Source: Chitinophagaceae bacterium
GTDB lineage: Bacteria > Bacteroidota > Bacteroidia > Chitinophagales > Chitinophagaceae
Direction of reading: 5' to 3'
Assembly: GCA_019638615.1 (NCBI GenBank)
Contig: JAHBTL010000047.1
Coordinates: 1-44,306, forward strand
DNA: 44,306 nucleotides
The stretch's first letter is position 1. Every line of letters starts with the position of its first letter. This document shows, piece by piece, positions 6,677-16,063 of the stretch. The position numbers and the translations under genes were made by a program. The notes beneath the pieces are model-generated. The model ran no database searches, was not told where the DNA came from, and was given only the letters and a program-made list of their open reading frames with translations.

Positions 6677-9600
6677 ATGAATTTATGCGCATGCCCCAAA
6701 GCATCTACAAGGCGGGTATTGACTAAACAACTGCTTGTCATGAAACTGACGCTTGTATTGTTATTAGGATTTTTATTAAATGCCAGAGGCAATGGATACT
6801 CTCAAACCATTACCTGGTCAGCAAAAAATGCCCCCCTTGAAAAAGTATTTCCCGTTATTAAAAAACAAACAGGATACCTGGTATTTTATAATGAAGACCT
6901 GCTGGATGACGCCAGGCGTATCACGATCAATGTAAAAAATGAAGACCTGGAAACAGTGCTCCGCCTCATTTTCAGAGATCAGCCGCTGGATTATTTTATT
7001 GAAAACAAAACCATTGTAATAACAAAAAAGAGCTTGTTACCCGAAACCAAAGCGCCCGAACCAACACAGGCGGATACCACAAGAGAAGTAAGGGGAACGG
7101 TGCGCAATGAAAGAGGGGAACCGCTGCCGGGGGCTTCGGTAGTAGTAACAGGCACGTCAACCGGATCCTCTGCAGACGCTGCCGGGAATTTTATGTTGCG
7201 TGTCCCTGATAACCGGAGTGAGCTTATCATCTCTTTTATCGGGTATAGCAGTCAGCAGGTAACTATCGGCGCATCCAATCATGTAACAGTGGTGATGCAG
7301 GAGGCGGCTTCCAGTGTGGATGATATTGTAGTGGTGGGTTACGGATCGGTTAAGAAAAGCGATCTTACGGGTGCTGTTTCTTCTATCAGCAAAAAAGATA
7401 TCGGCGACAGGCAGGTGTCTGATCTTGCTTCTCTGATACAGGGAAGAGCGGCAGGGGTAGATGTTGCGCAGGGAAGAATCCGCATACGGGGTATTACGAC
7501 TTTTAACAATTCTGATCCGCTGGTGGTGATCGATGGTTTTATCGGGGGAAATCTCTCTACGGTAAATCCCAATGATATTGAGAATATCGAGATCCTGAAA
7601 GATGCTTCTTCCACCGCTATTTACGGTTCGCGCGGCGCTAACGGCGTTATTCTCGTAACTACCCGTTCAGGAAAAAAAGGCCCCATGAAACTCAACCTGA
7701 GTTATTATGAAGGCATTTCAACAGTGCCTAAAAAACTGGACCTGATGAACGCAGACCAGTACACTGACTATGCCCTGGAGATCCTGGCAAATTCCGGCAT
7801 TGCTCCTACTGAAAAATTGTTGTCAGGTGAAACCCGTACAGACAGGACCAACTGGCAGGATGCGGTTTTCAGGACCAGTCGCAACAGGGAGCTGAATGCA
7901 GATTTTTCCGGGGGATCGGAAAACGCCAGCTATTTTGTGGGTATGGGTTACCGGCACAATGAAAACCCTACCTATCGGGGTATGCAGGAAGATAATTTTT
8001 ACTTCCGCAATAAAAACACTTTTGCCGTTAAAAAATGGTTCAGGCTCGGAAATAATTTTGCTTTTTCATATAATAATTTCAGGGGTGGCGGCGAATATGG
8101 TAACCCCGGAAACCTGGATCATACCTTGAACGCGCCGCAATATTTTCCTATCAGAGATGAGAATGGCAACTACTCCAAATCAAGCCGTACCATAGACATT
8201 GTTCAAATGTCGAATCCTTTTACTACTGCCGATAATAATCATGTGCAGGGAAACAGGATCAATTACCAGGCTGCTTTATGGGCAGAGGTAGAGCCTGTAA
8301 AAGGATTGACCTATAAAATACAGGCAGGTGTGAGCGGGGATTTTGGCAGAACCCAGCTCTGGAATGATTCGTATAGCGGCGGCATAGCAGGAGAGGCAAC
8401 CTTGCCAACACGGCTTCGCAAATCCACGAGCTACGGTTTTGCTCCTTTAATAGAACAATACATTACGTATAAAAATACCATTGGCAAGCACGATTTCTCT
8501 GCTATGGCAGGTAATACCTGGCAGAACGGCGCCCGTAGTGGCAGCATAGGCGTATTTGGAGAAGGGCTTGACCTGGCAATACAAAATGTATTGACTGCAC
8601 CCACCAATGTTGTTACAGAAGACAGGATCGGCAAATATGCCTATCTCTCTTATTTCGGTCGTATCAATTACCAGTTTGCAGATAAATATCTTGCCACCAT
8701 TAATGTTCGTACCGATGGCTCGCCACGTTTTGCGCCGGGCAATCGCTGGGGTACTTTTCCTTCGGTAGCATTGGCGTGGAAAATGCATGAGGAAGGATTT
8801 ATCCGTTCACTGAATGTTTTTGATCAGTTAAAGTTCAGGATAGGCTGGGGAAAATCGGGTAACGATGCGATCGGGGATTTCAGGTACCTGTCGCAGGTGT
8901 ATACGTTGAATGTATACTATCCCTTTGGCGATGATGGGAAGCGCGTGAACGGCGCTACGGTGATCAACAATGCCTCGTCCAATATACGGTGGGAGTCTAC
9001 CGAAACAAGGTCTATAGGCCTGGACATGGCTTTTTTGAGTAACAGGCTGAGCATTACAGCCGATTATTACAGCAAGCTGACCAGCGATATTTTATATGAA
9101 GTGCCACAGGCGGTTTCTCTGGGGTATGGTGATAGCGGCGGCAGTGGCAGCGCCGTGGTAAATGCCGCCAGTATGGAAAATAAAGGAGTAGAGCTGCAGG
9201 TTGGCTGGCGTTCCGGTATAGGAGCGGTTACCTATTCGGTGAATGCTAATTATACCTATAATCATAACGAGGTAACATCACTGGGCGATGGGTCGTACCT
9301 GGATGGAGTGAACAGAACAGATATAGGCAACCCGGTTGGATATTTCTACGGGTTTATAGCCGATGGTATATTTATGTCGCAAAAAGAGCTGGACGATGCG
9401 AATGCCGCAGCCCGGGCCAAAGGATTTTCTGATTATCAACTGGGCACTACACGTCCCGGGGATGTGAGGTTTGTGGATGTCAATGGTGACGGGCGTGTGA
9501 ACAACGACGACCGCACACGCCTGGGAAGCCCGCACCCCACCCATATGTATGGCGTGAACCTGAGTCTTGGCTGGAAAGGGTTTGACTTCAATGTATTTCT

Positions 9601-10036
9601 GCAGGGAATAGCCGGTTCGAGCATTTACGATGGTAATTATCATCGTATAAGAGGAGGTATCCAGGTATTAAATCAAAGCACGTACGTGTTAGATCGCTGG
9701 AGAAGCGAAGCTGAACCGGGAAACGGAATTGTTCCACGCGCCGTAATTGGCGATCCTGCGCAAAATACCAGGGCATCAACACTGCGGTTGGTAAGCGGCA
9801 ATTATGCCAAGATCAGGCAAATGTCGCTGGGTTATTCACTGCCGGCTGCTACCTGCCGCAAAATAGGCCTCGATAAAATAAGAGTGTATGCAAGCGCCTA
9901 TAACTATTTCACCTTTAGCAGTTACCGCAATTACGATCCTGAAGTGGGCGGAGGTAACCTGTCACGCGGCATAGATAATGGCAATACCTGGCCAAGACCC
10001 AGGATGCTCATGTTTGGTTTCCAGGTGAATTTATAA
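6677..10036 (+). CDS. SusC/RagA-family TonB-linked outer membrane transporter with STN domain (PUL 1)
   Basis: This 1119-residue outer-membrane pore imports oligosaccharides captured with SusD, powered by TonB. An extended signal peptide with basic n-region ends near residue 43 (LVLLLGFLLNARGNGYSQ). The STN signalling domain covers about 45-120 (PLEKVFPVIKKQTGYLVFYN). A carboxypeptidase-regulatory-like domain covers about 137-215 (VRGTVRNERGEPLPGASVVV). The plug begins near residue 218 (VVVGYGSVKKSDLTGAVSS) and contains ILKDASSTAIYGSRGANGVI. The rest is a beta-barrel ending in a terminal aromatic strand (RMLMFGFQVNL). The STN domain couples uptake to the neighbouring FecR/sigma pair. SusD starts 17 bases downstream. 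The start at 6677 is kept because long basic n-regions are usual here; Met22 is an alternative. Confidence 0.96.
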   Translation: MNLCACPKASTRRVLTKQLLVMKLTLVLLLGFLLNARGNGYSQTITWSAKNAPLEKVFPVIKKQTGYLVFYNEDLLDDARRITINVKNEDLETVLRLIFRDQPLDYFIENKTIVITKKSLLPETKAPEPTQADTTREVRGTVRNERGEPLPGASVVVTGTSTGSSADAAGNFMLRVPDNRSELIISFIGYSSQQVTIGASNHVTVVMQEAASSVDDIVVVGYGSVKKSDLTGAVSSISKKDIGDRQVSDLASLIQGRAAGVDVAQGRIRIRGITTFNNSDPLVVIDGFIGGNLSTVNPNDIENIEILKDASSTAIYGSRGANGVILVTTRSGKKGPMKLNLSYYEGISTVPKKLDLMNADQYTDYALEILANSGIAPTEKLLSGETRTDRTNWQDAVFRTSRNRELNADFSGGSENASYFVGMGYRHNENPTYRGMQEDNFYFRNKNTFAVKKWFRLGNNFAFSYNNFRGGGEYGNPGNLDHTLNAPQYFPIRDENGNYSKSSRTIDIVQMSNPFTTADNNHVQGNRINYQAALWAEVEPVKGLTYKIQAGVSGDFGRTQLWNDSYSGGIAGEATLPTRLRKSTSYGFAPLIEQYITYKNTIGKHDFSAMAGNTWQNGARSGSIGVFGEGLDLAIQNVLTAPTNVVTEDRIGKYAYLSYFGRINYQFADKYLATINVRTDGSPRFAPGNRWGTFPSVALAWKMHEEGFIRSLNVFDQLKFRIGWGKSGNDAIGDFRYLSQVYTLNVYYPFGDDGKRVNGATVINNASSNIRWESTETRSIGLDMAFLSNRLSITADYYSKLTSDILYEVPQAVSLGYGDSGGSGSAVVNAASMENKGVELQVGWRSGIGAVTYSVNANYTYNHNEVTSLGDGSYLDGVNRTDIGNPVGYFYGFIADGIFMSQKELDDANAAARAKGFSDYQLGTTRPGDVRFVDVNGDGRVNNDDRTRLGSPHPTHMYGVNLSLGWKGFDFNVFLQGIAGSSIYDGNYHRIRGGIQVLNQSTYVLDRWRSEAEPGNGIVPRAVIGDPAQNTRASTLRLVSGNYAKIRQMSLGYSLPAATCRKIGLDKIRVYASAYNYFTFSSYRNYDPEVGGGNLSRGIDNGNTWPRPRMLMFGFQVNL

Positions 10037-10053
10037 TTATCAAAACCCGAATC

Positions 10054-11610
10054 ATGAAAAAATTAACCGTTTATATAAAAATCTTCATTCTTTTAACAGG
10101 GTATATGACGATGGGTGCGTGTAATAAAGATATCCTGAATTATGCGGATCCTAATAGTAAGAATACGGATACTTATTTTAATACGCCCGATGAAATAGAA
10201 TCCGGAGCTATCGCTGTGTATTCTTCATTTTTTCACAACAGCGCTTTTGCCTGGCAGTTGCCCGAAGTATTCGATGGGTTGGCCAATGAATACGATGGCA
10301 GGCCCCCTTCAGCCAACGAGCCCGAGATAGTTGCTATTTGGCGGTACGAACATAACAACGCTACTACTCCTATCAGGTCGTACTGGCGTTTGCTGTACAG
10401 GATGGTGCTCCGGGCCAACCTTGTTTTATACAAGGCGGGTCAGTACCAGGATGCCAATGGTGCAAATGAAAAAGTGAGTCATGCCATGGGCGATGCTTAT
10501 TTTTTGCGCGGTTGGGCATATAGTCAATTGGCTTTTCATTGGGGAAGTGTGCCATTGCGTACAGATTATATAATAGAGGGTAATGGGGATCTGCCAAGGG
10601 CACAGGCAACGGAAATATGGACGCAGGCAGAGTCAGATCTCAAAAATGCGCAATCGCTACTTCCCGATAGCTGGAGTGATGACTTCCTGGGGCGCGCTAC
10701 TAAAGGAGCCGCTTCCGGCTTTTTGGGAAAGCTGTACCTCTACAATCAAAAATACAGTGAGGCAGATGCCGAGTTTGAAAAAATGAAAGGGAAATACAGC
10801 CTGCTGCCCGGCAACAGGTGGGACGATAACTTTGGAGAAACCAATGAAAACAATGAGGAAAGTGTATTTGAGATACAGTTTTTTCATTATCCCGGCACCA
10901 ATGTGTTTTATATGTTCGGCGATCCTGAAACGAGCAGTAATCCCGGCAGACAAAATGCGCACGCGCAATTGTATAGCTGGACAGACTGGGCAAACTGGGC
11001 GTTCCAGCCCAGGCGGGTGACAGACTTTCAATATAATGATGAAGATGGGCATGCTTTTACAGACCCGAGGGCGGCGCTTACTTTTTATGGCGGTACGATA
11101 GGCGATCAAACCTGGTGCGATCATTGTCCCGAAGGTGTAAAAGCGTATGATTTTGCTACGTACGGTTACTGGTACCGTAAATTCACCAATAAGGAATACA
11201 AACCTTCAGAAAACGGTGTTGAAACCGGTAACAACATACGCCTGATGCGGTATGCGGATGTATTGCTGATGCGTGCCGAATGCCAGATCAAAATGGGAAA
11301 TATAGGTACCGGCATTGATTATATCAACGAAGTGCGGGAGCGCATAGGCGCATTTCCATACGAAGATACCTATACGCCCGACCAGGCATTTGAATTATTA
11401 AAGCGGGAGCGGCAACTGGAATTTATGGGAGAACAGATCAGGTACAATGATTTAAAGCGCTGGGGTATTTTAAAGGAAACAATGAATGTTGAGCTACAGG
11501 CATTGTTTGGTGCACCCAATGTGCAGGACAAGCATAATTTCTTTCCCATTCCTCAGATAGAGCTCGATACCAACAGGGATTTTGGACCGGTAGACAACAA
11601 CTGGAACTAA
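10054..11610 (+). CDS. SusD/RagB-family glycan-binding lipoprotein (PUL 1)
   Basis: This 518-residue surface lipoprotein forms the lid of the SusC transporter and binds the glycan. The lipoprotein signal peptide ends at the lipobox MGAC with Cys23 lipidated. The N-terminal SusD-like region carries DILNYADPNSKNTDTYFNTP. TPR-like helices follow (AMGDAYFLRGWAYSQLAFHWG). The C-terminal RagB region contains MRYADVLLMRAECQIKMG, ELLKRERQLEFMGEQIRYNDLKRWG and the typical end FFPIPQIELDTNRDF. Length is typical. It follows SusC by 17 bases and is followed by a perfect terminator-like hairpin, so susCD may form a separate transcript from the enzymes. Ligand not predictable from sequence. Confidence 0.95.
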   Translation: MKKLTVYIKIFILLTGYMTMGACNKDILNYADPNSKNTDTYFNTPDEIESGAIAVYSSFFHNSAFAWQLPEVFDGLANEYDGRPPSANEPEIVAIWRYEHNNATTPIRSYWRLLYRMVLRANLVLYKAGQYQDANGANEKVSHAMGDAYFLRGWAYSQLAFHWGSVPLRTDYIIEGNGDLPRAQATEIWTQAESDLKNAQSLLPDSWSDDFLGRATKGAASGFLGKLYLYNQKYSEADAEFEKMKGKYSLLPGNRWDDNFGETNENNEESVFEIQFFHYPGTNVFYMFGDPETSSNPGRQNAHAQLYSWTDWANWAFQPRRVTDFQYNDEDGHAFTDPRAALTFYGGTIGDQTWCDHCPEGVKAYDFATYGYWYRKFTNKEYKPSENGVETGNNIRLMRYADVLLMRAECQIKMGNIGTGIDYINEVRERIGAFPYEDTYTPDQAFELLKRERQLEFMGEQIRYNDLKRWGILKETMNVELQALFGAPNVQDKHNFFPIPQIELDTNRDFGPVDNNWN

Positions 11611-11625
11611 ACAGATAGCAATCAT

Positions 11626-11667
11626 AATTTCATGGAAGTCATCTACAGCTTCCATGAAATTTTCTTT
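11626..11667 (+). terminator. Rho-independent terminator after SusD (PUL 1)
   Basis: A perfect 13-bp stem, AATTTCATGGAAG (11626-11638) with CTTCCATGAAATT (11649-11661), closes a 10-base loop and is followed by TTCTTTT. It begins 16 bases after the SusD stop. It should end or attenuate susCD transcription before the glycosidase genes, which would explain the promoter-like motif just downstream. Confidence 0.7.
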
Positions 11668-11695
11668 TGCGATTGTATTTACATTTTTCCGTTTG
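11666..11695 (+). promoter_or_regulatory. Candidate promoter for the GH92 gene cluster
   Basis: TTTG at 11666-11669, an 18-bp spacer and TCCGTTTG at 11688-11695 (seven of eight with TAnnTTTG) lie directly after the susD terminator. The ATG of the GH92 gene is 12 bases further on. The position after a terminator supports it; the motif alone is weak. Confidence 0.35.
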
Positions 11696-11707
11696 TAATA
11701 TTCTTTT

Positions 11708-13933
11708 ATGAAACTGTTTTCTCTGTTCATAAGTTGTATGATGGGGCTTGTTCCTGCTTTTGCGCAGGACTTTACAAAATATGTAAACCCTTTTATCGGT
11801 ACTGCCAATGAAGGCAATACACATCCCGGCCCGGTATTGCCATGGGGGATGATGTCGCTGTCTCCTTTTAACTCCTATGATACAGTAAAAGGTACAACAG
11901 GTGCGAGTCCTTATTACCACGACAGGACTTATATTTCAGGATTTACACATCTTAATATGAGCGGTGTGGGTTGCGGAGATATGGGGATAGCCTGTATAAT
12001 GCCTACTACCGGAACGCTCACACTGCACCAGCCGCGCAATTGTTCTGAATATGAGAATGAAACAGCGCTGCCTGGATTTTATTCGGTAAACCTTACCCGT
12101 TTTAATACAAAAGCGGAGCTCACTGCAACAGAAAGAACAGGATTAAGTCGTTTCACTTTTCCCGAAGGGCTATCCAATATTTTGATCAATCTTGGTATCG
12201 GGCTTTCGCAAACAAAAGGGGGTGTTATTAAAAAAGTATCGCCCACCGAATTTGAAGGCTTTAAAAGCCTGGGTAACCTGTGTGGACTGGCGGGAAAACA
12301 GGTGGTTTATTTTGTGGTTAAAATTAGCAGGCAACCTGTCCGGTCGGGAGTATGGAGCCAGGGACTATACTATGATAATTTTGAAAGAGAAATAGCCGGA
12401 AATGATATCGGCGCTTATGCTTGTTTTGAAACCGGCGACCAGGAGCAGGTGATGGTACAGGTAGCAGTATCGTTTGTGAGTGTGGCCAATGCCAGGCTGA
12501 ACCTGCAGAAAGAACAGCCGGGTATTGATTTTGAAAGGGTCAAAGAAAACGCGGTAGCAAAATGGAAAAAGGAATTATCGGTCATACAAGTTGAAGGCGG
12601 AACAGAAGATGACCGTATAAAATTTTATACAGCTCTGTATCATGTATTGATACACCCATCGGTGTTCAATGATGTAAATGGTGAAAGTCCGGCAATGGAA
12701 GGCGATCGTATTGTTCGTGCTGATGGCTTCAATCGTTATACGATATTCTCGTTATGGGACACTTACCGGAACCTGCATCCTTTTCTTTCGCTTGTTTATC
12801 CCAAACAGCAATCTGATATGATCAAAAGTTTACTGGCGATGTACCGGGAATGGGGCTGGTTACCCAGGTGGGAACTGGCAGGAACGGAGTCCAATTGTAT
12901 GACCGGAGATCCGGTCATTCCTGTTATTGCTGACAGCTATCTGCGAGGCATCAGGGATTTTGATGTACCGCTTGCCTGGGAAGCGGTAATGCATAACTCA
13001 ATGCCGGCGCCTGACAACACGGCAAGACCGGGGCTGGATGATTGGACAAGGATGGGGTATATCCCGGACGATGCTGTTTATACATTGAAAGTATTTACAT
13101 CAAACGACATATCGCAGGCATACACGTACAGCCGGAAATTAAAAACTGTTTGGGGATCGGTATCTACCGCACTGGAATACTGTATTGCCGACTGGAATGC
13201 GGCGCAGATGGCGGGAGCATTAGGAAAAACAGGGGAGCAGCAAATGTTTTATAAAAGGGCCATGCAATACCGGAATAATTTTGATACTGCAACCGGGTTT
13301 ATGCGACCGCGGTTGAAAGACGGATCATGGCATGTTCCGTTCGATCCTGCCTCTAAGCGCCTGGATGGGTTTGTGGAAGGCAGCTCGTGGAACTATACGT
13401 ATATGGTACCACATGATATACCCGGTATGATCCGGCTATCAGGTGGTAATAAAAAATTCCTGCAACAGTTGAACAGGTGTTTCAGTGAAGACCATTTTGA
13501 TATTACCAATGAACCTGACCTGGCGTATCCTTACCTCTTCAATTATATACCTGGCGAAGAATGGAGAACACAGGCTGCAGTCACTAAAATTGTAAAAGAA
13601 AAATTCTCCAATGCACCGGCAGGCTTGCCGGGCAACGACGACTGCGGCACAATGTCGGCATGGCTGCTGTTCTCTATGATGGGTTTTTATCCTGATTGCC
13701 CGGGTAATATGCAATACCAGCTTACAACGCCGGCTTTTAATAAGGTCACTATACAGCTCGATCCGTCATACTATCGGGGAAACATATTTGTGATTGAAGC
13801 TTCAGGTAATACGGCTACGGATAGTCGCGTGAGCTTCCTGACGTTGAACAATAAACGCTACAAGGGCTTTTCTATCCAGCACAAAGATATCATTGCAGGA
13901 GGTACGCTCCGGTATGTGTTGAAAAAACCATAA
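11708..13933 (+). CDS. GH92 family glycosidase, probable exo-alpha-mannosidase
   Basis: This 741-residue exported glycoside hydrolase belongs to family 92, a family of calcium-dependent inverting exo-acting alpha-mannosidases. The signal peptide ends near residue 19 (MMGLVPAFAQ). The N-terminal beta-sandwich opens with YVNPFIGTANEGNTHPGP, diagnostic of GH92. The (alpha/alpha)6 catalytic domain includes FSLWDTYRNLHPFLSLVYP, GWLPRWELAGTESNCMTGDP, the likely catalytic acid Glu557 in VEGSSWNYTYMVPHD, and the base-side aspartates 644 and 645 in GNDDCGTMSAW. Length fits the family (about 740-760). It heads a tight enzyme run; the DUF1080 gene begins 18 bases downstream. Linkage specificity is not predictable. 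Confidence 0.94.
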   Translation: MKLFSLFISCMMGLVPAFAQDFTKYVNPFIGTANEGNTHPGPVLPWGMMSLSPFNSYDTVKGTTGASPYYHDRTYISGFTHLNMSGVGCGDMGIACIMPTTGTLTLHQPRNCSEYENETALPGFYSVNLTRFNTKAELTATERTGLSRFTFPEGLSNILINLGIGLSQTKGGVIKKVSPTEFEGFKSLGNLCGLAGKQVVYFVVKISRQPVRSGVWSQGLYYDNFEREIAGNDIGAYACFETGDQEQVMVQVAVSFVSVANARLNLQKEQPGIDFERVKENAVAKWKKELSVIQVEGGTEDDRIKFYTALYHVLIHPSVFNDVNGESPAMEGDRIVRADGFNRYTIFSLWDTYRNLHPFLSLVYPKQQSDMIKSLLAMYREWGWLPRWELAGTESNCMTGDPVIPVIADSYLRGIRDFDVPLAWEAVMHNSMPAPDNTARPGLDDWTRMGYIPDDAVYTLKVFTSNDISQAYTYSRKLKTVWGSVSTALEYCIADWNAAQMAGALGKTGEQQMFYKRAMQYRNNFDTATGFMRPRLKDGSWHVPFDPASKRLDGFVEGSSWNYTYMVPHDIPGMIRLSGGNKKFLQQLNRCFSEDHFDITNEPDLAYPYLFNYIPGEEWRTQAAVTKIVKEKFSNAPAGLPGNDDCGTMSAWLLFSMMGFYPDCPGNMQYQLTTPAFNKVTIQLDPSYYRGNIFVIEASGNTATDSRVSFLTLNNKRYKGFSIQHKDIIAGGTLRYVLKKP

Positions 13934-13951
13934 CATTTCAATATCAGCAGC

Positions 13952-14710
13952 ATGAACAGAGCTTTTATTACAATTGTGTTTTATTGTCTAAGCATGCAGG
14001 CGGTAATCGCGCAACAGCAGCTTACCCCCGATGAGGAAGTATGGAGCCCCGAGCCTTCTGTTGTGATTGCCGGTAAAGCGCCGGGCAGCCCTCCTTCAGA
14101 TGCCATCATACTGTTCGATGGAACAGATCTTTCTGCGTGGGCATCAGCACGCGACACTACTGCTCCTGCAAAATGGAAAGTGAATCATGGAGTCATAACA
14201 GTAGATAAAAAAGAAGGTGATATTCAGACCAGGCAAAAGTTTACCGATTACCAGTTGCATATAGAATGGAAAATACTGTCCAACATAACAGGCAAAGGTC
14301 AGTCGCGGGGCAACAGCGGTGTTATACTGGCCTCTACAGCGTTGTATGATTTTGGATATGAAGTGCAGGTGCTGGATAGTTACCGGCAAAAAACTTATGT
14401 AAACGGCCAGGCAGGTGCCATCTACAAACAATACATTCCATTAGTAAATGCCAGTAAGCAACCTGGCGAATGGCAGTGGTATGATATTGTATGGCAGGCG
14501 CCACGCTGGAATCATGATGGGACCTTGCAACAACCTGCCGGCATCACTGTTTTTCATAATGGGGTGCTTATTCAGAATCATGTGTTATTAAGAACGCCTT
14601 CTTCTTACAAGCCCGATAAAAACAATCCCGCTTCACCTGTAAAGCTGCAGGCGCATGGCGACCCCAGCGAGCCTGTAAGTTTTCGCAATATATGGATAAG
14701 ACCATTGTAA
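13952..14710 (+). CDS. Exported DUF1080 (3-keto-disaccharide hydrolase-like) protein
   Basis: This 252-residue secreted protein has a signal peptide ending near residue 20 (MQAVIAQ) and one DUF1080/PF06439 domain. That family has a concanavalin-like beta-sandwich and is named for 3-keto-disaccharide hydrolase activity. Family motifs are IILFDGTDLSAW near residue 51, RGNSGVIL near 124, YEVQVLDSY near 137 and a C-terminal KLQAHGDPSEPVSFRNIWIRPL-like segment ending the protein. It follows GH92 by 18 bases and precedes the first DUF4038 gene by 17 bases, so all are probably one transcript. With the Gfo/Idh/MocA enzyme encoded downstream, it is a candidate for cleaving 3-keto-glycosides. The enzymatic role is inferred. 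Confidence 0.9.
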   Translation: MNRAFITIVFYCLSMQAVIAQQQLTPDEEVWSPEPSVVIAGKAPGSPPSDAIILFDGTDLSAWASARDTTAPAKWKVNHGVITVDKKEGDIQTRQKFTDYQLHIEWKILSNITGKGQSRGNSGVILASTALYDFGYEVQVLDSYRQKTYVNGQAGAIYKQYIPLVNASKQPGEWQWYDIVWQAPRWNHDGTLQQPAGITVFHNGVLIQNHVLLRTPSSYKPDKNNPASPVKLQAHGDPSEPVSFRNIWIRPL

Positions 14711-14727
14711 AAATCAACCATCATTTT

Positions 14728-16050
14728 ATGAATAAATTATTGATTACTGCAGGTATATGCCTGCTCTCATTGATCTCCGCAGCGCAATATTCATTTCCGC
14801 TGAAAGTGAGTGATAATACCCGTTATCTCGTAGATCAAAAAGGCAAACCATTTTTTTATAACGGAGATACCGGCTGGATGCTTTTTTTAAGGTTGACCAA
14901 AGAAGAAACCAGGCAATATTTGTCCGACAGGAAAAACAAGCATTTTACAGCCATCCAGACGATGCTCACAGGCTTTGCTACATTCAAAGATGCGATCCGC
15001 GAAAAACCATTCCGCGATTCTACCGATCTTGCCAGTATCAATGAATCTTATTTTGATCATGTGGAATGGGTAGTGCAGCAGGCGGAGTCAATGGGGCTGC
15101 TGATGTCTATAGCTCCCTTATGGGCAGGTTGTTGCGGCGAAGGGTTTGGTGGAAAAGGGGCTGTAGGTCCCCGGAGCATACTCTCAGACAACGGTCCACA
15201 AAAATGCAGGGCATTTGGTGAGTATATAGGAAAACGGTTTGCCAAATACAACAATATCATCTGGATCATGGGTGGAGACATAGATCCATTTGAAGACCGG
15301 GAGGTAATGAATGAACTGGCGCTGGGCATTAAATCGCAGGCTCGCCACCACCTGCTTACCTATCATGCCTCCTCCTCTCATTCCAGTACCGATGTATGGC
15401 CCGATACTTCATGGCTGGATGTGGTGATGACCTATACTTATTTCAGGGGATTCAACAAAGCATGGAATAAAAACCAGCCCGATGTATATGAAGTGAATTA
15501 TAAAGAATACGCGAAGCAACCCGTAAAACCCTTTTTCCTCGGCGAATCAACTTACGAAGGCGAACATGATGCATGGGGCTCTCCGGTGCAGGTACGCAAG
15601 CAGGCTTACTGGTCGGTACTGTCCGGCGGAACTGGGAACGCCTATGGCAGTCCGTTGTGGCGTATGGACAATAACTGGAAACGGCAGCTCGAACTGCCGG
15701 GTGGTAATTCTCTTCAGTATTTTTACAAGCTTTTCCAGTCAAAAAAATGGTTTGAGCTGATGCCCGATTCCACATCCTCTGTCATTACTTCGGGCGCCGG
15801 TAAATTTGCAGGCAATGATTATGCGGTTGCGGCAAAGCATCAAAAAGGAAAATATATCATAGCCTATATTCCATCAGGCAGAACTTTTACTATTAATACT
15901 TCGGGTATTCGTGGCAGTAAGCTGAAAGCGTCGTGGTATAATCCGGCGAATGGCGAAACTACTCTTGAGGGAAAATATCGTAATAAAGGCGAACTTAGCT
16001 TCACAACCCCCGATGCAAATGACTGGGTATTGGTCGTTGAAAGCCACTAA
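14728..16050 (+). CDS. DUF4038 / GH140-like exported glycosidase, first copy
   Basis: This 440-residue secreted TIM-barrel protein contains DUF4038, the catalytic domain shared with GH140 apiosidases, and a small C-terminal collagen-binding-like beta domain (about 350-440). The signal peptide ends near residue 19 (LISAAQ). Barrel landmarks are FFYNGDTGWMLF (42-53), the acid/base candidate Asp184 in IIWIMGGDIDPFED and the nucleophile candidate Glu273 in KPFFLGESTYE. The order and spacing are close to those of characterised GH140. An upstream ATG at 14692 would add 12 residues and overlap the previous gene; the ATG at 14728 starts the signal peptide directly. A second copy follows after 13 bases. 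Specificity is unknown; apiose or another pentose side chain is possible. Confidence 0.88.
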   Translation: MNKLLITAGICLLSLISAAQYSFPLKVSDNTRYLVDQKGKPFFYNGDTGWMLFLRLTKEETRQYLSDRKNKHFTAIQTMLTGFATFKDAIREKPFRDSTDLASINESYFDHVEWVVQQAESMGLLMSIAPLWAGCCGEGFGGKGAVGPRSILSDNGPQKCRAFGEYIGKRFAKYNNIIWIMGGDIDPFEDREVMNELALGIKSQARHHLLTYHASSSHSSTDVWPDTSWLDVVMTYTYFRGFNKAWNKNQPDVYEVNYKEYAKQPVKPFFLGESTYEGEHDAWGSPVQVRKQAYWSVLSGGTGNAYGSPLWRMDNNWKRQLELPGGNSLQYFYKLFQSKKWFELMPDSTSSVITSGAGKFAGNDYAVAAKHQKGKYIIAYIPSGRTFTINTSGIRGSKLKASWYNPANGETTLEGKYRNKGELSFTTPDANDWVLVVESH

Positions 16051-16063
16051 AACAAATGCTGTT